Origin: JAZOXB01 sp040096185
GTDB taxonomy: Bacteria > Bacillota > Clostridia > Oscillospirales > Oscillospiraceae
NCBI RefSeq assembly: GCF_040096185.1
Contig: NZ_JBBMFF010000128.1
Span: 1 to 8,644, forward strand
DNA: 8,644 nucleotides
Direction of reading: 5' to 3'
Each line of letters opens with the position of its first letter. The stretch's first letter is position 1. The translations under genes were made by a program, and so were the position numbers. The notes beneath the pieces are model-generated. The model made no database searches. It was not told the DNA's origin and saw only the letters and a list, made by a program, of their open reading frames with translations. Shown here in pieces: positions 1-8,274 of this stretch.

Positions 1-40
1 TGCACCCCAAGGGCACTTCCTCGCGCTTCGCGCTCAGGGC

Positions 41-72
41 GCCACGTCGGCCTGCGGCCTCCTCGCAATGAC
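41..72 (-). repeat. Diverged copy of dispersed palindromic repeat, family 1
   Basis: This copy shares the ends GCCACG and CCTCGCAATGAC with the copies at 3433-3469 and 8531-8567, but its inner stem-loop is different: GGCC-TGC-GGCC at 49-59. The outer stem half (ATTGC) found in the other copies is missing here, so the element is either degenerate or a variant. A second small hairpin, GCGC-TTC-GCGC at 23-33, lies just to its left. It is in the same orientation as the 3433 copy. Conserved ends with a changed but still paired core suggest a family kept for its fold. Confidence 0.6.
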
Positions 73-129
73 AAATCGGGGGGGCCATCCTCGTTTTATC
101 GACGGCCCGCTGATTACGCCGGTGCAGCG

Positions 130-155
130 CCGGGAGCGGCATGCCGCTCCCCTAC
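130..155 (-). repeat. Dispersed palindromic repeat, family 2, copy A
   Basis: A 20-nt perfect palindrome at 132-151 (9-bp stem, 2-nt loop AT) is bordered on the minus strand by GTAGG on the left and GG on the right. The copy at 8449-8474 has the same length, borders and stem-loop geometry. They differ at five of 26 positions: four are two compensatory base-pair changes and the fifth is in the loop. It lies downstream of the ribF terminator, outside any gene. Confidence 0.75.
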
Positions 156-170
156 AGGGCGCGTGCGGTC

Positions 171-187
171 GGCGGGCATGCCCCGCC
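171..187. other. GC-rich inverted repeat beside family 2 copy A
   Basis: A 6-bp stem (GGCGGG with CCCGCC, allowing for the 5-nt loop) is centred on GGGCATGCCC, next to copy A of repeat family 2 and just outside the ribF terminator. It has a similar centre (GCATGC) but lacks the GTAGG border. It may be a decayed related element or part of a compound repeat. No promoter or gene is visible in 1-208. Confidence 0.35.
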
Positions 188-208
188 TCTGCCAATATAC
201 CATAAAAT

Positions 209-239
209 GACCGCCCGCCGGGGTTACCGGCGGGCGGTC
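209..239 (-). terminator. Intrinsic terminator after ribF
   Basis: A perfect 13-bp GC-rich stem (209-221 with 227-239) and a 5-nt loop begin 5 nt after the ribF stop codon. On the minus strand the stem is followed by ATTTTAT, a short U-rich tract. Position, stem strength and direction fit the rho-independent end of the whole operon. The tract is short, so termination may be incomplete. Confidence 0.88.
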
Positions 240-244
240 GTGGT

Positions 245-1138
245 TTATCGATCGCGGAAAAACTCCCGCGTCTGCTCGGCGTTGTGCAGGATCGCGGCGC
301 GCAGCTCGTCGAGGCTGTCAAACTTCCGCTCCGGGCGGAGGAAGGTGTAAAACTCCAGCCGCAGCGTCCGGCTGTAGAGGTCGCCGTCAAAATCCAAAAT
401 CCACGGCTCCACGGTCACATGCGTGCCGCCGACGGTCGGGCGCGAGCCGATGTTGACCACGGCGGGCAGGCGGCGGCCGTCAAAGCAGGCCAGCGCGGCA
501 TAGACGCCGTGGCGCGGGCACAGCAGCTGCGGCGGCAGGGCCAGATTCGCCGTCGGAATGCCGATGGTCCGGCCAAGGTGGCGGCCGGAGACGACCGGGC
601 CGGTGAGCACATGCGGGTGGCCGAGGCAGCGCACGGCCTCCGCCATGTCCCCGGCCTCCAGCAGAGCGCGGATGCGCGTGGACGAGACGGGCGCGCCGTC
701 CAGCTCGATGACGTCGATGCGGTCAAAGCCGATGCCGCGCTGCGCGCAGAAGGCCGCGAGCTTCTCCGGATTGCCTGCGCCGCGGTCGCCGAAGCGAAAA
801 TCGTGGCCGCAGACGAGGTGCACGGCGTGGTAGCGCCCGAGCAGCGTTTCCTCCGCGAAGCGCTCCCACGGCTGCGTCATGGTCTCGCGGTCAAAATGCA
901 GCGTGAGCACCTCATCGATGCCGTAATATTCCCGCATGAGGGCGGCGCGGTCCTCCGGCGTGTTCAGCAGCGGCACGCTGTGTCCGGAGACGAGCGTGTC
1001 CGGGTGCGTGTCAAACGTCAGCGCCGCCGCAGGCACGCCGAGACGGTCCGCCGTTTCGCGCGTGCGCCGCAGCAGGCCGCCGTGGCCGATGTGGACGCCG
1101 TCAAAAAAGCCGAGCGCCAATACACAGGGTCGTGTCAT
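245..1138 (-). CDS. ribF: Bifunctional riboflavin kinase / FAD synthetase
   Basis: This cytoplasmic enzyme phosphorylates riboflavin to FMN and adenylylates FMN to FAD. The N-terminal FAD-synthetase half shows GFFDGVHIGH (residues 10-19), the nucleotidyltransferase HxGH signature, and VSSTRIR (151-157). The C-terminal flavokinase half shows GIPTAN (193-198), GVYA (211-214), NIGSRPT (229-235) and VEPWILDFDGDLY (243-255), which holds the usual catalytic glutamate. At 297 residues it is of normal length. The ATG at 1138 was chosen because GAGAGG (1145-1150) lies 6 nt upstream; a longer frame from a TTG at 1159 and an ATG at 1144 have no properly spaced site. The ribosome binding site overlaps the truB stop, so translation is probably coupled. 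It is the last gene before the terminator. No FMN riboswitch is seen. Confidence 0.97.
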   Translation of the reverse strand: MTRPCVLALGFFDGVHIGHGGLLRRTRETADRLGVPAAALTFDTHPDTLVSGHSVPLLNTPEDRAALMREYYGIDEVLTLHFDRETMTQPWERFAEETLLGRYHAVHLVCGHDFRFGDRGAGNPEKLAAFCAQRGIGFDRIDVIELDGAPVSSTRIRALLEAGDMAEAVRCLGHPHVLTGPVVSGRHLGRTIGIPTANLALPPQLLCPRHGVYAALACFDGRRLPAVVNIGSRPTVGGTHVTVEPWILDFDGDLYSRTLRLEFYTFLRPERKFDSLDELRAAILHNAEQTREFFRDR

Positions 1139-1148
1139 ATGCATCCTC

Positions 1149-2015
1149 TCAAATCGCAAAAAAGCTCTTCACGGTCTCCATGCGCCCGTCCCGGACCTCG
1201 CCGAGAGCGAGAAATTCGCCGCTTTCGGCATACAGGCGATAGCGGCCGGGGGCGAAGCAGAGTGTGAACGAAGCGCCGTTGCGGCAGCACTTCTCCTGCG
1301 CGGGCGTCAGCGTCAGCGCAGGATGGGCCGCAAACAGCGTGTCGACCGGCAGCAGCAGGGACTCCGGCGCAGGGTGGGCCAGAATGTCCGCCAGCGGCAC
1401 GGCCTGCGCCGCCGTATAGGCCCCGGCCACCGTGCGCCGCAGCGCGGCCATGCAGCCGCCCGTTCCGAGCGCTGCGCCGAGGTCGTGGCACAGCGTGCGG
1501 ACATAGGTCCCCTTGGAGCAGTGCACGCGCAGGGTAAAGTCCGGCGGCGCGCACGAAAGCAGCTCCAGCGCGTGGATCGTGATGTCCCGCGCGGGCCGCG
1601 CGACCTCCTGCCCGGCGCGCGCCAGCTCATAGAGCTTCTTCCCGCCGATCTTGATGGCGGAATACATCGGCGGCACCTGCTTCTGCGGGCCGAGGAAGCG
1701 CGGCAGGGCCGCGCGCACGTCTGCCTCCGTCACGGAGGCGGCATCGCGCTGCTCCAGCACGCGGCCGGTGATGTCCTGCGTGTCGGTCACAAGGCCGAGG
1801 CGCAGAACGGTCTCATACGTCTTTTCGGCATGCTCAAAGAACTCGACGGCGCGCGTCGCCCGCCCAAAGAACACGGGCAGCACACCCGTGGCCATGGGAT
1901 CGAGCGTTCCGCCGTGCCCGGCGCGGCGCTCGTGCAGCGCCCCGCGCAGCTTGGCCACGACGTCCTGTGACGTCCAGTCCTCCGGCTTGTCGACGATCAG
2001 GATCCCGCTTGCCAT
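1149..2015 (-). CDS. truB: tRNA pseudouridine(55) synthase
   Basis: TruB converts U55 in the T-loop of nearly all tRNAs to pseudouridine and acts as a tRNA folding chaperone. The catalytic aspartate is D39 in GHGGTLDPMATGVLP. Other family signatures are the KTY tyrosine Y67, PPMYSAIKIGGKKLYELAR (115-133) and KGTYVRTL (168-175). A short C-terminal domain follows about residue 235, giving 288 residues, typical of Clostridia. The start ATG overlaps the stop of nrnA in TGATG, and GGAG lies about 10 nt upstream inside nrnA, so coupling by reinitiation is likely. ribF begins 10 nt after its stop. The second G in GHGGTLDP, where many TruB proteins have T, is a common variant. Confidence 0.97.
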   Translation of the reverse strand: MASGILIVDKPEDWTSQDVVAKLRGALHERRAGHGGTLDPMATGVLPVFFGRATRAVEFFEHAEKTYETVLRLGLVTDTQDITGRVLEQRDAASVTEADVRAALPRFLGPQKQVPPMYSAIKIGGKKLYELARAGQEVARPARDITIHALELLSCAPPDFTLRVHCSKGTYVRTLCHDLGAALGTGGCMAALRRTVAGAYTAAQAVPLADILAHPAPESLLLPVDTLFAAHPALTLTPAQEKCCRNGASFTLCFAPGRYRLYAESGEFLALGEVRDGRMETVKSFFAI

Positions 2016-2965
2016 CAGAGCTCGACTCCGCTGTCGGCGATGGCCTGCAGAATGGCCTTCTTGGCCGCGTCGAGGCCCTCGGGCACACTGGCTCCGGCCG
2101 CGCCGCGGTGTCCGCCGCCGCCCAGCCGGGCGCAGATGGCGGCCGCGTCGTATTTCGGCGAGCAGCGCAGGGAGATCTTGCCGCCCTCCGGACCTTCGCG
2201 CAGCATGACGCCGATCTCGACGCCTGCGATCTCACGGCTGAAGCCGGAGATGTCGTCCACGTCGTCCTCTGTCAGGCCCAGCTCCACGAGCAGGACGTTC
2301 GGGAGCGTGTTCACGGCGACGGCCCCGCCGGCGTAGAATTCCATCTTCTCCGTCAGGCGCGCCTCAAGCTGCAGGCGCGGCAGGCGCTTCGTCATGAACA
2401 GGGCCGTGTTGATGGCGAACGTGTCCGCACCGGTGTCCTTGCAGGCGGCGGCGCAGCGCAGGGTGTCGGCCGTCGTATTGTTGAAGCGGAAGCAGCCGGT
2501 GTCCGTCGAGATGGCGACATACAGGGCCGCGCCCATGGAGGCATCGAGCTTGACGCCCATGAGCTGCAGCAGCCGCAGGATGATCTCGCCGCAGGCCGCG
2601 GCGCTTGCGTCCACAAAGGCCTGCAGGCCGAACTGCCGGTTCCCGGCGTGGTGGTCGATCTGCAGCTCGACGGCGCAGTCCGGCAGGTCGAACGGCAGCA
2701 GGTTCTCCGCCGCAATGTCCACGCTCACGACGCAGGCGCTGGACGGCAGCGTCTCGCACGTCAGCTTGCCGAGCCACGGGCGGAATTTCTCCGTGAACTG
2801 CGGATTTTCCAGCACATGGGCCGTCTTGCCGAGGCTGCGCAGGCCTGCGCACAGGGCGGCCGCGCTGCCAATGGTGTCGCCGTCCGGACGGCGGTGCGTC
2901 AGGAGGACATAGTTGTCATTGCGCAGCAGAAAATCCGCCGCTTCACGAATGGTCAGCTGTTTCAT
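2015..2965 (-). CDS. nrnA: DHH/DHHA1 oligoribonuclease and pAp phosphatase
   Basis: NrnA-type enzymes remove nucleotides from RNA oligomers of about 2-5 nt and dephosphorylate 3'-phosphoadenosine 5'-phosphate, replacing Orn and CysQ in Firmicutes. All metal-binding motifs of the DHH family are present: THRRPDGD (23-30; H24, D28, D30), VSVDIA (80-85; D83), DHH at 104-106, and STDTG (153-157; D155). The C-terminal DHHA1 substrate-binding domain carries GGGGHRGAAG (282-291). At 316 residues it has the usual length. GGAGG lies 9 nt before the ATG, inside rbfA, and the two genes overlap by 23 nt. The truB start overlaps its stop by one base. Its place between rbfA and truB is typical of Firmicutes and links RNA turnover to ribosome production. 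Exact substrate preference cannot be read from sequence. Confidence 0.95.
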   Translation of the reverse strand: MKQLTIREAADFLLRNDNYVLLTHRRPDGDTIGSAAALCAGLRSLGKTAHVLENPQFTEKFRPWLGKLTCETLPSSACVVSVDIAAENLLPFDLPDCAVELQIDHHAGNRQFGLQAFVDASAAACGEIILRLLQLMGVKLDASMGAALYVAISTDTGCFRFNNTTADTLRCAAACKDTGADTFAINTALFMTKRLPRLQLEARLTEKMEFYAGGAVAVNTLPNVLLVELGLTEDDVDDISGFSREIAGVEIGVMLREGPEGGKISLRCSPKYDAAAICARLGGGGHRGAAGASVPEGLDAAKKAILQAIADSGVEL

Positions 2966-3320
2966 CTTCCGTGTCCTCCGGAATGTCGAGCTTCGAGAGA
3001 ATGTCGAGAATGTGCGCGCCGTGGACGATGGAGTCGTCCTCCTGCCACTGCAGCTCCGGCGTGTAGCGCAGCTGCAGGCTTTTGCCCAGTGCGCGGCGCA
3101 GGAAGCCGCCCGAGGACTTCAGCCCCGCGAGCACTTCTTTGGTGCAGCTGCGGTCGAGCAGCGAGACGTAGACCTTGGCATAGCGAAGGTCCGGCGTCGT
3201 CTCCACATGGGTGATGGAGACCATGGTCTTCTGGACGCGGGGGTCCTTCAGCAGGCGGAGCTGCTGGGCCAGCTCGCGCTGGATCTCCTCATTGATGCGT
3301 CCGATGCGGTTGGATGCCAT
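2943..3320 (-). CDS. rbfA: 30S ribosome-binding factor A
   Basis: RbfA is a single KH-like-domain protein that binds immature 30S subunits near the 16S rRNA 5' helix and helps late maturation. The family pattern is clear: RIGRINEEIQREL near the N-terminus, the strand TPDLRYAKVYVS (42-53), and the GLKSSGGFLRRALGKSLQLRYTPEL segment (66-90) that forms the helix-kink-helix and the next strand. At 125 residues, with an acidic tail (PEDTEDETAD), it is of normal length. A strong AAGGAGG lies 8 nt before the ATG. It is separated from infB by 235 nt, much wider than the other gaps in the operon, and its last 23 nt overlap nrnA. Confidence 0.96.
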   Translation of the reverse strand: MASNRIGRINEEIQRELAQQLRLLKDPRVQKTMVSITHVETTPDLRYAKVYVSLLDRSCTKEVLAGLKSSGGFLRRALGKSLQLRYTPELQWQEDDSIVHGAHILDILSKLDIPEDTEDETADHS

Positions 3321-3337
3321 AAAAATTTCCTCCTTCC

Positions 3338-3355
3338 GGCGCGCCGGTGCGCGCC
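3338..3355 (-). promoter_or_regulatory. GC-rich hairpin next to the rbfA ribosome binding site
   Basis: A 7-bp inverted repeat, GGCGCGC-ACCG-GCGCGCC on the minus strand, ends 2 nt before the AAGGAGG of rbfA (3329-3335). An alternative 12-nt palindrome, CCGGCGCGCCGG at 3336-3347, overlaps the last bases before that site. In RNA these would be competing folds touching the translation start region. A regulatory effect is inferred, not shown. Confidence 0.4.
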
Positions 3356-3432
3356 GCGTGCGTCAGGGAGCAGGTACTCCGGGCCTGCGGCGAATTCGCC
3401 GAAGCCGTCAGCGTGTTCCGCGGCGTCTGCCG

Positions 3433-3469
3433 CGAGATTGCCACGGGCGCAAAGCGCCCTCGCAATGAC
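3433..3469 (-). repeat. Dispersed palindromic repeat, family 1, copy between infB and rbfA
   Basis: These 37 nt are identical, in reverse orientation, to 8531-8567. The core is a 6-bp stem GGGCGC-AAA-GCGCCC, flanked by an outer 5-bp stem ATTGC/GCAAT. It lies in the transcribed gap between infB and rbfA, so it must be present in the operon mRNA. A separate 14-nt palindrome, CGGCGAATTCGCCG, lies nearby at 3388-3401. Similar GTCATTGCGAG... palindromes are, to my knowledge, scattered in many bacterial genomes; I could not search here. Confidence 0.85.
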
Positions 3470-3499
3470 AGATCAGGGAACCCCGGCGCAAATATAAGG

Positions 3500-3532
3500 G
3501 CGGGCGCGGAGAAGCACTTTCCCCGCGCCCGC
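3500..3532 (-). terminator. Long hairpin after infB, possible weak terminator
   Basis: A 10-bp perfect GC stem (3500-3509 with 3523-3532) can extend to 14 bp on the minus-strand RNA through one G-U wobble, leaving a 5-nt loop. It begins 23 nt after the infB stop. The sequence after the stem is CCTTATATTTG, not a clean U run. It may be a leaky terminator, a block to 3' exonucleases or a processing site that sets the level of rbfA-ribF relative to infB. The choice among these cannot be made from sequence. Confidence 0.5.
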
Positions 3533-3555
3533 GTGTGAGAAACGGTCGGTCGACC

Positions 3556-5892
<2,337 letters not shown>

Positions 5893-5900
5893 ATTCTCGC

Positions 5901-5908
5901 CACCTCCT
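5901..5908 (-). promoter_or_regulatory. Ribosome binding site that sets the infB start
   Basis: AGGAGGTG on the minus strand matches the anti-Shine-Dalgarno sequence at all eight positions and stands 8 nt from the ATG at 5892. It is the strongest such site in the window and rules out the upstream in-frame GTG at 5919. Confidence 0.9.
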
Positions 5909-5919
5909 GATTGACACAC

Positions 5920-6339
5920 TTACGATTTCCCATGCCGGACGTTCCTGCGGTGGGCCTTTTCCTCGGCGCGCCGCTTTTCCACGCGCTTGACGCGCTCGTC
6001 CAGCTCCTGCAGCAGGTCCGCATACTTTTCCGGCTCGCCGAGCGTCTTGACAAACGCCAGCGCAAGCTGCACATCCGTGATGGCGGCAATGGCGCAGCTC
6101 GTCGTGCCGAGGGCGTCGCCCAGCTCGTCGCGCGTATAGGGCAGCGTCAGCAGCGGCTGCGCCGTCCCGGCCACGAAGCTCTTTGCCCGCCGCACGGTGT
6201 GGCCGCCGGCATCCGAGGCCAGCAGCATCAGCCGTGCGCGGCTGGCGCGGGCCGCTGCGCCCGCCTGCTCCTCGCCGAGGACGATGTTTCCGCCCTTGCG
6301 CGCGAGCGACAGCAGACCCAGACTTTTATTCTGTTCCAT
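5920..6339 (-). CDS. ylxQ: L7Ae/L30e-family RNA-binding protein YlxQ
   Basis: This is a member of the ribosomal L7Ae/L30e/S12e/Gadd45 fold. Family members bind kink-turn RNA, and in Firmicutes YlxQ is encoded between ylxR and infB, as here. The core spans about residues 5-100: LGLLSLARKGGNIVLGEEQA (7-26) is the family entry, LMLLASDAGGHT (37-48) the central strand and turn, and LGTTSCAIAAITD (77-89) the last strand. It is longer than the roughly 100 residues usual for YlxQ: residues 105-139 add a very charged helix-like tail rich in Lys, Arg and Glu. GGAGG lies 9 nt before the ATG within ylxR, and the two genes overlap by 14 nt. infB starts 27 nt after its stop. The biological role of YlxQ is not settled. 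Confidence 0.9.
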   Translation of the reverse strand: MEQNKSLGLLSLARKGGNIVLGEEQAGAAARASRARLMLLASDAGGHTVRRAKSFVAGTAQPLLTLPYTRDELGDALGTTSCAIAAITDVQLALAFVKTLGEPEKYADLLQELDERVKRVEKRRAEEKAHRRNVRHGKS

Positions 6340-6604
6340 CCGGCAGCGCCTCCATTTCCAAACGCAGGGTCTCGTACAGCTCCTGCGGCACCGTTACGCC
6401 CAGCGCGCGGTCAATGGCATGCGAGCGCATTGCTTTCTTCAGGCATTCCGCGCTGCGGCACACATAAGCGCCGCGTCCGGGCGCTTTTCCGCGTGCGTCG
6501 AGGCTGACCTGCCCCTCCGGGCTGCGCACCACACGGGTCAGCTCACGCTTGGGCTTCATTTCGCGGCAGCCGAGGCATTGACGCATCGGCACTTTCTTCG
6601 GCAC
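6326..6604 (-). CDS. ylxR: YlxR/RnpM-family RNA-binding protein
   Basis: YlxR is a small basic protein of the nusA-infB operon; the Bacillus subtilis member has been renamed RnpM for its effect on RNase P. Family signatures are PMRQCLGCREMKPKRELTRVVR (6-27) and GRGAYVCR (43-50), the conserved RNA-binding-surface motif. Four cysteines (C10, C13, C49, C54) could form a metal site, as expected in the CxxC-bearing branch of the family; that is an inference. The start is a GTG at 6604, with GGAGG 9 nt upstream; the in-frame ATG at residue 7 would cut into the conserved block. At 92 residues it has the normal length. It lies 85 nt after nusA, with a hairpin in the gap, and overlaps ylxQ by 14 nt. 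Confidence 0.94.
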   Translation of the reverse strand: MPKKVPMRQCLGCREMKPKRELTRVVRSPEGQVSLDARGKAPGRGAYVCRSAECLKKAMRSHAIDRALGVTVPQELYETLRLEMEALPDGTE

Positions 6605-6630
6605 GGTACATCCCCTCCGATCCTACTGTG

Positions 6631-6649
6631 GAAAGGCCCGAGGCCTTTC
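6631..6649 (-). other. Perfect hairpin between nusA and ylxR
   Basis: GAAAGGCC-TCG-GGCCTTTC on the minus strand is an 8-bp perfect stem with a 3-nt loop, in the middle of the 85-nt gap after nusA. No U run follows on either strand, so it is not a standard terminator. It ends 15 nt before the GGAGG of ylxR. It may be an RNA processing or stability element, or a protein-binding site. Confidence 0.6.
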
Positions 6650-6689
6650 AAGAAAACGATTTGACAGAATGATGTGCAGTTCCCGAAAA

Positions 6690-7763
6690 TTATTCGGCAG
6701 CTGCTTCTTCCAGCGCCTCGGCCTGCGAGGCGGGCTTGATATCGATCTTGCAGCCGGTCAGGCGCGCGGCGAGGCGGGCGTTCTGGCCCTCCTTGCCGAT
6801 GGCGAGTGACAGCTGGTCGTCCGGCACGATGACGCGGCAGGCCTTTGCGCCCTGCTGCAGCTGCGTGACGGAGATGACGTCCGCCGGGGACAGCGCGGAG
6901 GCCACGAACTGGCAGATGTCCTCGGACCACACGACGATGTCCATTTTCTCGCCCTGCAGCTCCTCCACGACCGCGCCGACACGCGCGCCGCGGGCGCCGA
7001 CGCAGGCGCCGACGGGATCGATGTTCTCCTCGGCCGCGTGGACGGCGATCTTCGTGCGGGAGCCGGGCTCACGCGCGATGGAGCGGATCTCCACGGCGCC
7101 GGAGCTGATCTCCGGGACCTCCAGCTCGAACAGGCGCTTGACGAGCGCCGGATGCGTGCGGGAGACCATGACCTGCGGGCCGCGGCTGCTGCGGCGGACC
7201 TCGATGACATAGACGCGGATCATGTCGCCCTCGACGAAATGCTCCGTCTTGACCTGCTCGCCGACGGGCAGCAGGGCGTCGGTCTTGTCCGTGCCCTGGC
7301 CGATGCGGATGGTCATGTCGCCGTTCGGCTCGAAGCGCAGCACCGAGCCGGTGAGGATCTCGTGCTCCTTCGAGGAGAAGCTCTCGAAGATCATGCCGCG
7401 CTCGGCCTCGCGGATGCCCTGAATGATGACCTGCTTGGCCGTCTGGGCGGCGATGCGGCCGAAGGCCTGCGTCTTGATCTCCACGTTCACGAGATCGCCG
7501 AGCTGTGCGTGCGGGTCGACCTTGCGCGCGGCGTCGAGCGTGACCTCGGTGGCGGGGGTGATGACCTCGTCGACGACCTCCTTCTGCGCATACATGCGCA
7601 TGGCGTCCTCCGTCAGCTCGACGTAGACGTTGTCGGTGTAGCCGTCGCGGTCCTTTTTATAAGCGGCGACAAGCGCCTGCGTGATCTTTTCGACCATGTA
7701 ATCCACGGGGATGCCGCGTTCCTTCTCCAGCTGGCGGAGCGCCGCAAAGATTTCAGCGTTCAT
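6690..7763 (-). CDS. nusA: Transcription termination/antitermination factor NusA
   Basis: NusA binds RNA polymerase near the RNA exit channel and promotes pausing, hairpin folding and intrinsic termination, or antitermination on rRNA. Domains in order: the RNA-polymerase-binding N-terminal domain (1-125, with QVIIQGIREAERGMIFE at 111-127), an S1 domain (about 135-200), KH1 (about 203-275, VGACVGARGARVGAVVEEL at 251-269) and KH2 (about 276-345, AIGKEGQNARLAARLTG at 321-337). The protein ends at 357 residues with a short acidic tail, so the two acidic repeats of the E. coli protein are absent, as is usual in Firmicutes. GGAG lies 7 nt before the ATG, and the rimP stop is 18 nt upstream. A terminator-like hairpin in the operon leader could let NusA limit its own synthesis. 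Confidence 0.98.
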   Translation of the reverse strand: MNAEIFAALRQLEKERGIPVDYMVEKITQALVAAYKKDRDGYTDNVYVELTEDAMRMYAQKEVVDEVITPATEVTLDAARKVDPHAQLGDLVNVEIKTQAFGRIAAQTAKQVIIQGIREAERGMIFESFSSKEHEILTGSVLRFEPNGDMTIRIGQGTDKTDALLPVGEQVKTEHFVEGDMIRVYVIEVRRSSRGPQVMVSRTHPALVKRLFELEVPEISSGAVEIRSIAREPGSRTKIAVHAAEENIDPVGACVGARGARVGAVVEELQGEKMDIVVWSEDICQFVASALSPADVISVTQLQQGAKACRVIVPDDQLSLAIGKEGQNARLAARLTGCKIDIKPASQAEALEEAAAE

Positions 7764-7781
7764 GATTTCTCTCCTTCGTGA

Positions 7782-8234
7782 TTAGAACTCCACGCGGAGC
7801 CGCACGAGCGCGACCTCCGCCTTGTCAAACGTGACCTCGCGGCCGCGCATCTCGATCGTAACTGCCCCGTCCTCATAGCGCACGAGGCGGCCGGGGAACT
7901 CCTTCTGGCCGTCGCGCGGGCGGTAGAGCTTGACGAGCACCGGCTCGCCCAGATAGCGCTCGAAGTCCGACGGACGCTTGAGCTGGCGCTCCAGTCCGGC
8001 GGAGCAGACCTCAAAGCGGTAGCTCTCGGGGATGGGGTCCTTTTCGTCAAGGACCGGGTCGACCGCGCGGGATACGGCCTCGCAGTCGTCGATGTCCACG
8101 CCGCCCTCCTTGTCGAGGTAGAGCCGCAGGAACCACTCGCCGCCCTCACGGACGTATTCGACGTCCCAGAGGCTGCAGCCGCAGGCCTTGACCAGCGGCT
8201 CGGCGAACTCCCAAACCTGATCGGTGATCTTCAT
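7782..8234 (-). CDS. rimP: Ribosome maturation factor RimP
   Basis: RimP binds the free 30S subunit and aids early assembly of the 16S central pseudoknot region with S12 and S19. The N-terminal alpha/beta domain shows LWDVEYVREGGEWFLRLYLD (22-41) and VDIDDCEAVSRAVDPVLDE (46-64). The family motif CSAGLERQLKRPSDFERYLG follows at 77-96, then a C-terminal SH3-like barrel (about 98-150). At 150 residues it has the typical length. It is the first gene of the operon. AAGGAAG (8242-8248) lies 7 nt before the ATG, a weaker ribosome binding site than those of infB or rbfA. About 90 nt of leader separate the ATG from the predicted transcription start. Confidence 0.96.
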   Translation of the reverse strand: MKITDQVWEFAEPLVKACGCSLWDVEYVREGGEWFLRLYLDKEGGVDIDDCEAVSRAVDPVLDEKDPIPESYRFEVCSAGLERQLKRPSDFERYLGEPVLVKLYRPRDGQKEFPGRLVRYEDGAVTIEMRGREVTFDKAEVALVRLRVEF

Positions 8235-8251
8235 GGAAATGCTTCCTTCCT

Positions 8252-8264
8252 GCCGGGGACCGGC
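8252..8264 (-). promoter_or_regulatory. Small GC-rich hairpin before the rimP ribosome binding site
   Basis: GCCGG-TCC-CCGGC on the minus strand forms a 5-bp stem that ends 3 nt before the AAGGAAG of rimP (8242-8248). It lies after the terminator-like hairpin in the leader. It could help expose or mask the translation start. The stem is short and may be chance in GC-rich DNA. Confidence 0.35.
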
Positions 8265-8274
8265 GCAGAATTTC

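Noticed and set aside
41..72. CRISPR array as an explanation for the repeated palindromes
   Set aside because: Copies are kilobases apart, in both orientations, and there are no regular spacers or cas genes.
1139..1160. FMN riboswitch or separate promoter for ribF
   Set aside because: Only 10 nt separate truB and ribF, so there is no room for either.
284..3214. Chain of long plus-strand frames opposite ribF, truB and nrnA (284-1267, 936-1970, 1967-3214)
   Set aside because: These lie opposite clear family members, have skewed Arg/Ala/Gly composition, and show no ribosome binding site or recognised motif. They are shadows of GC-rich coding DNA.
3480..3515. Internal promoter for rbfA with a TATATT -10-like box near 3491-3496
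   Set aside because: The position where a -35 box should be is inside the GC-rich hairpin and has no match. The box itself is weak.
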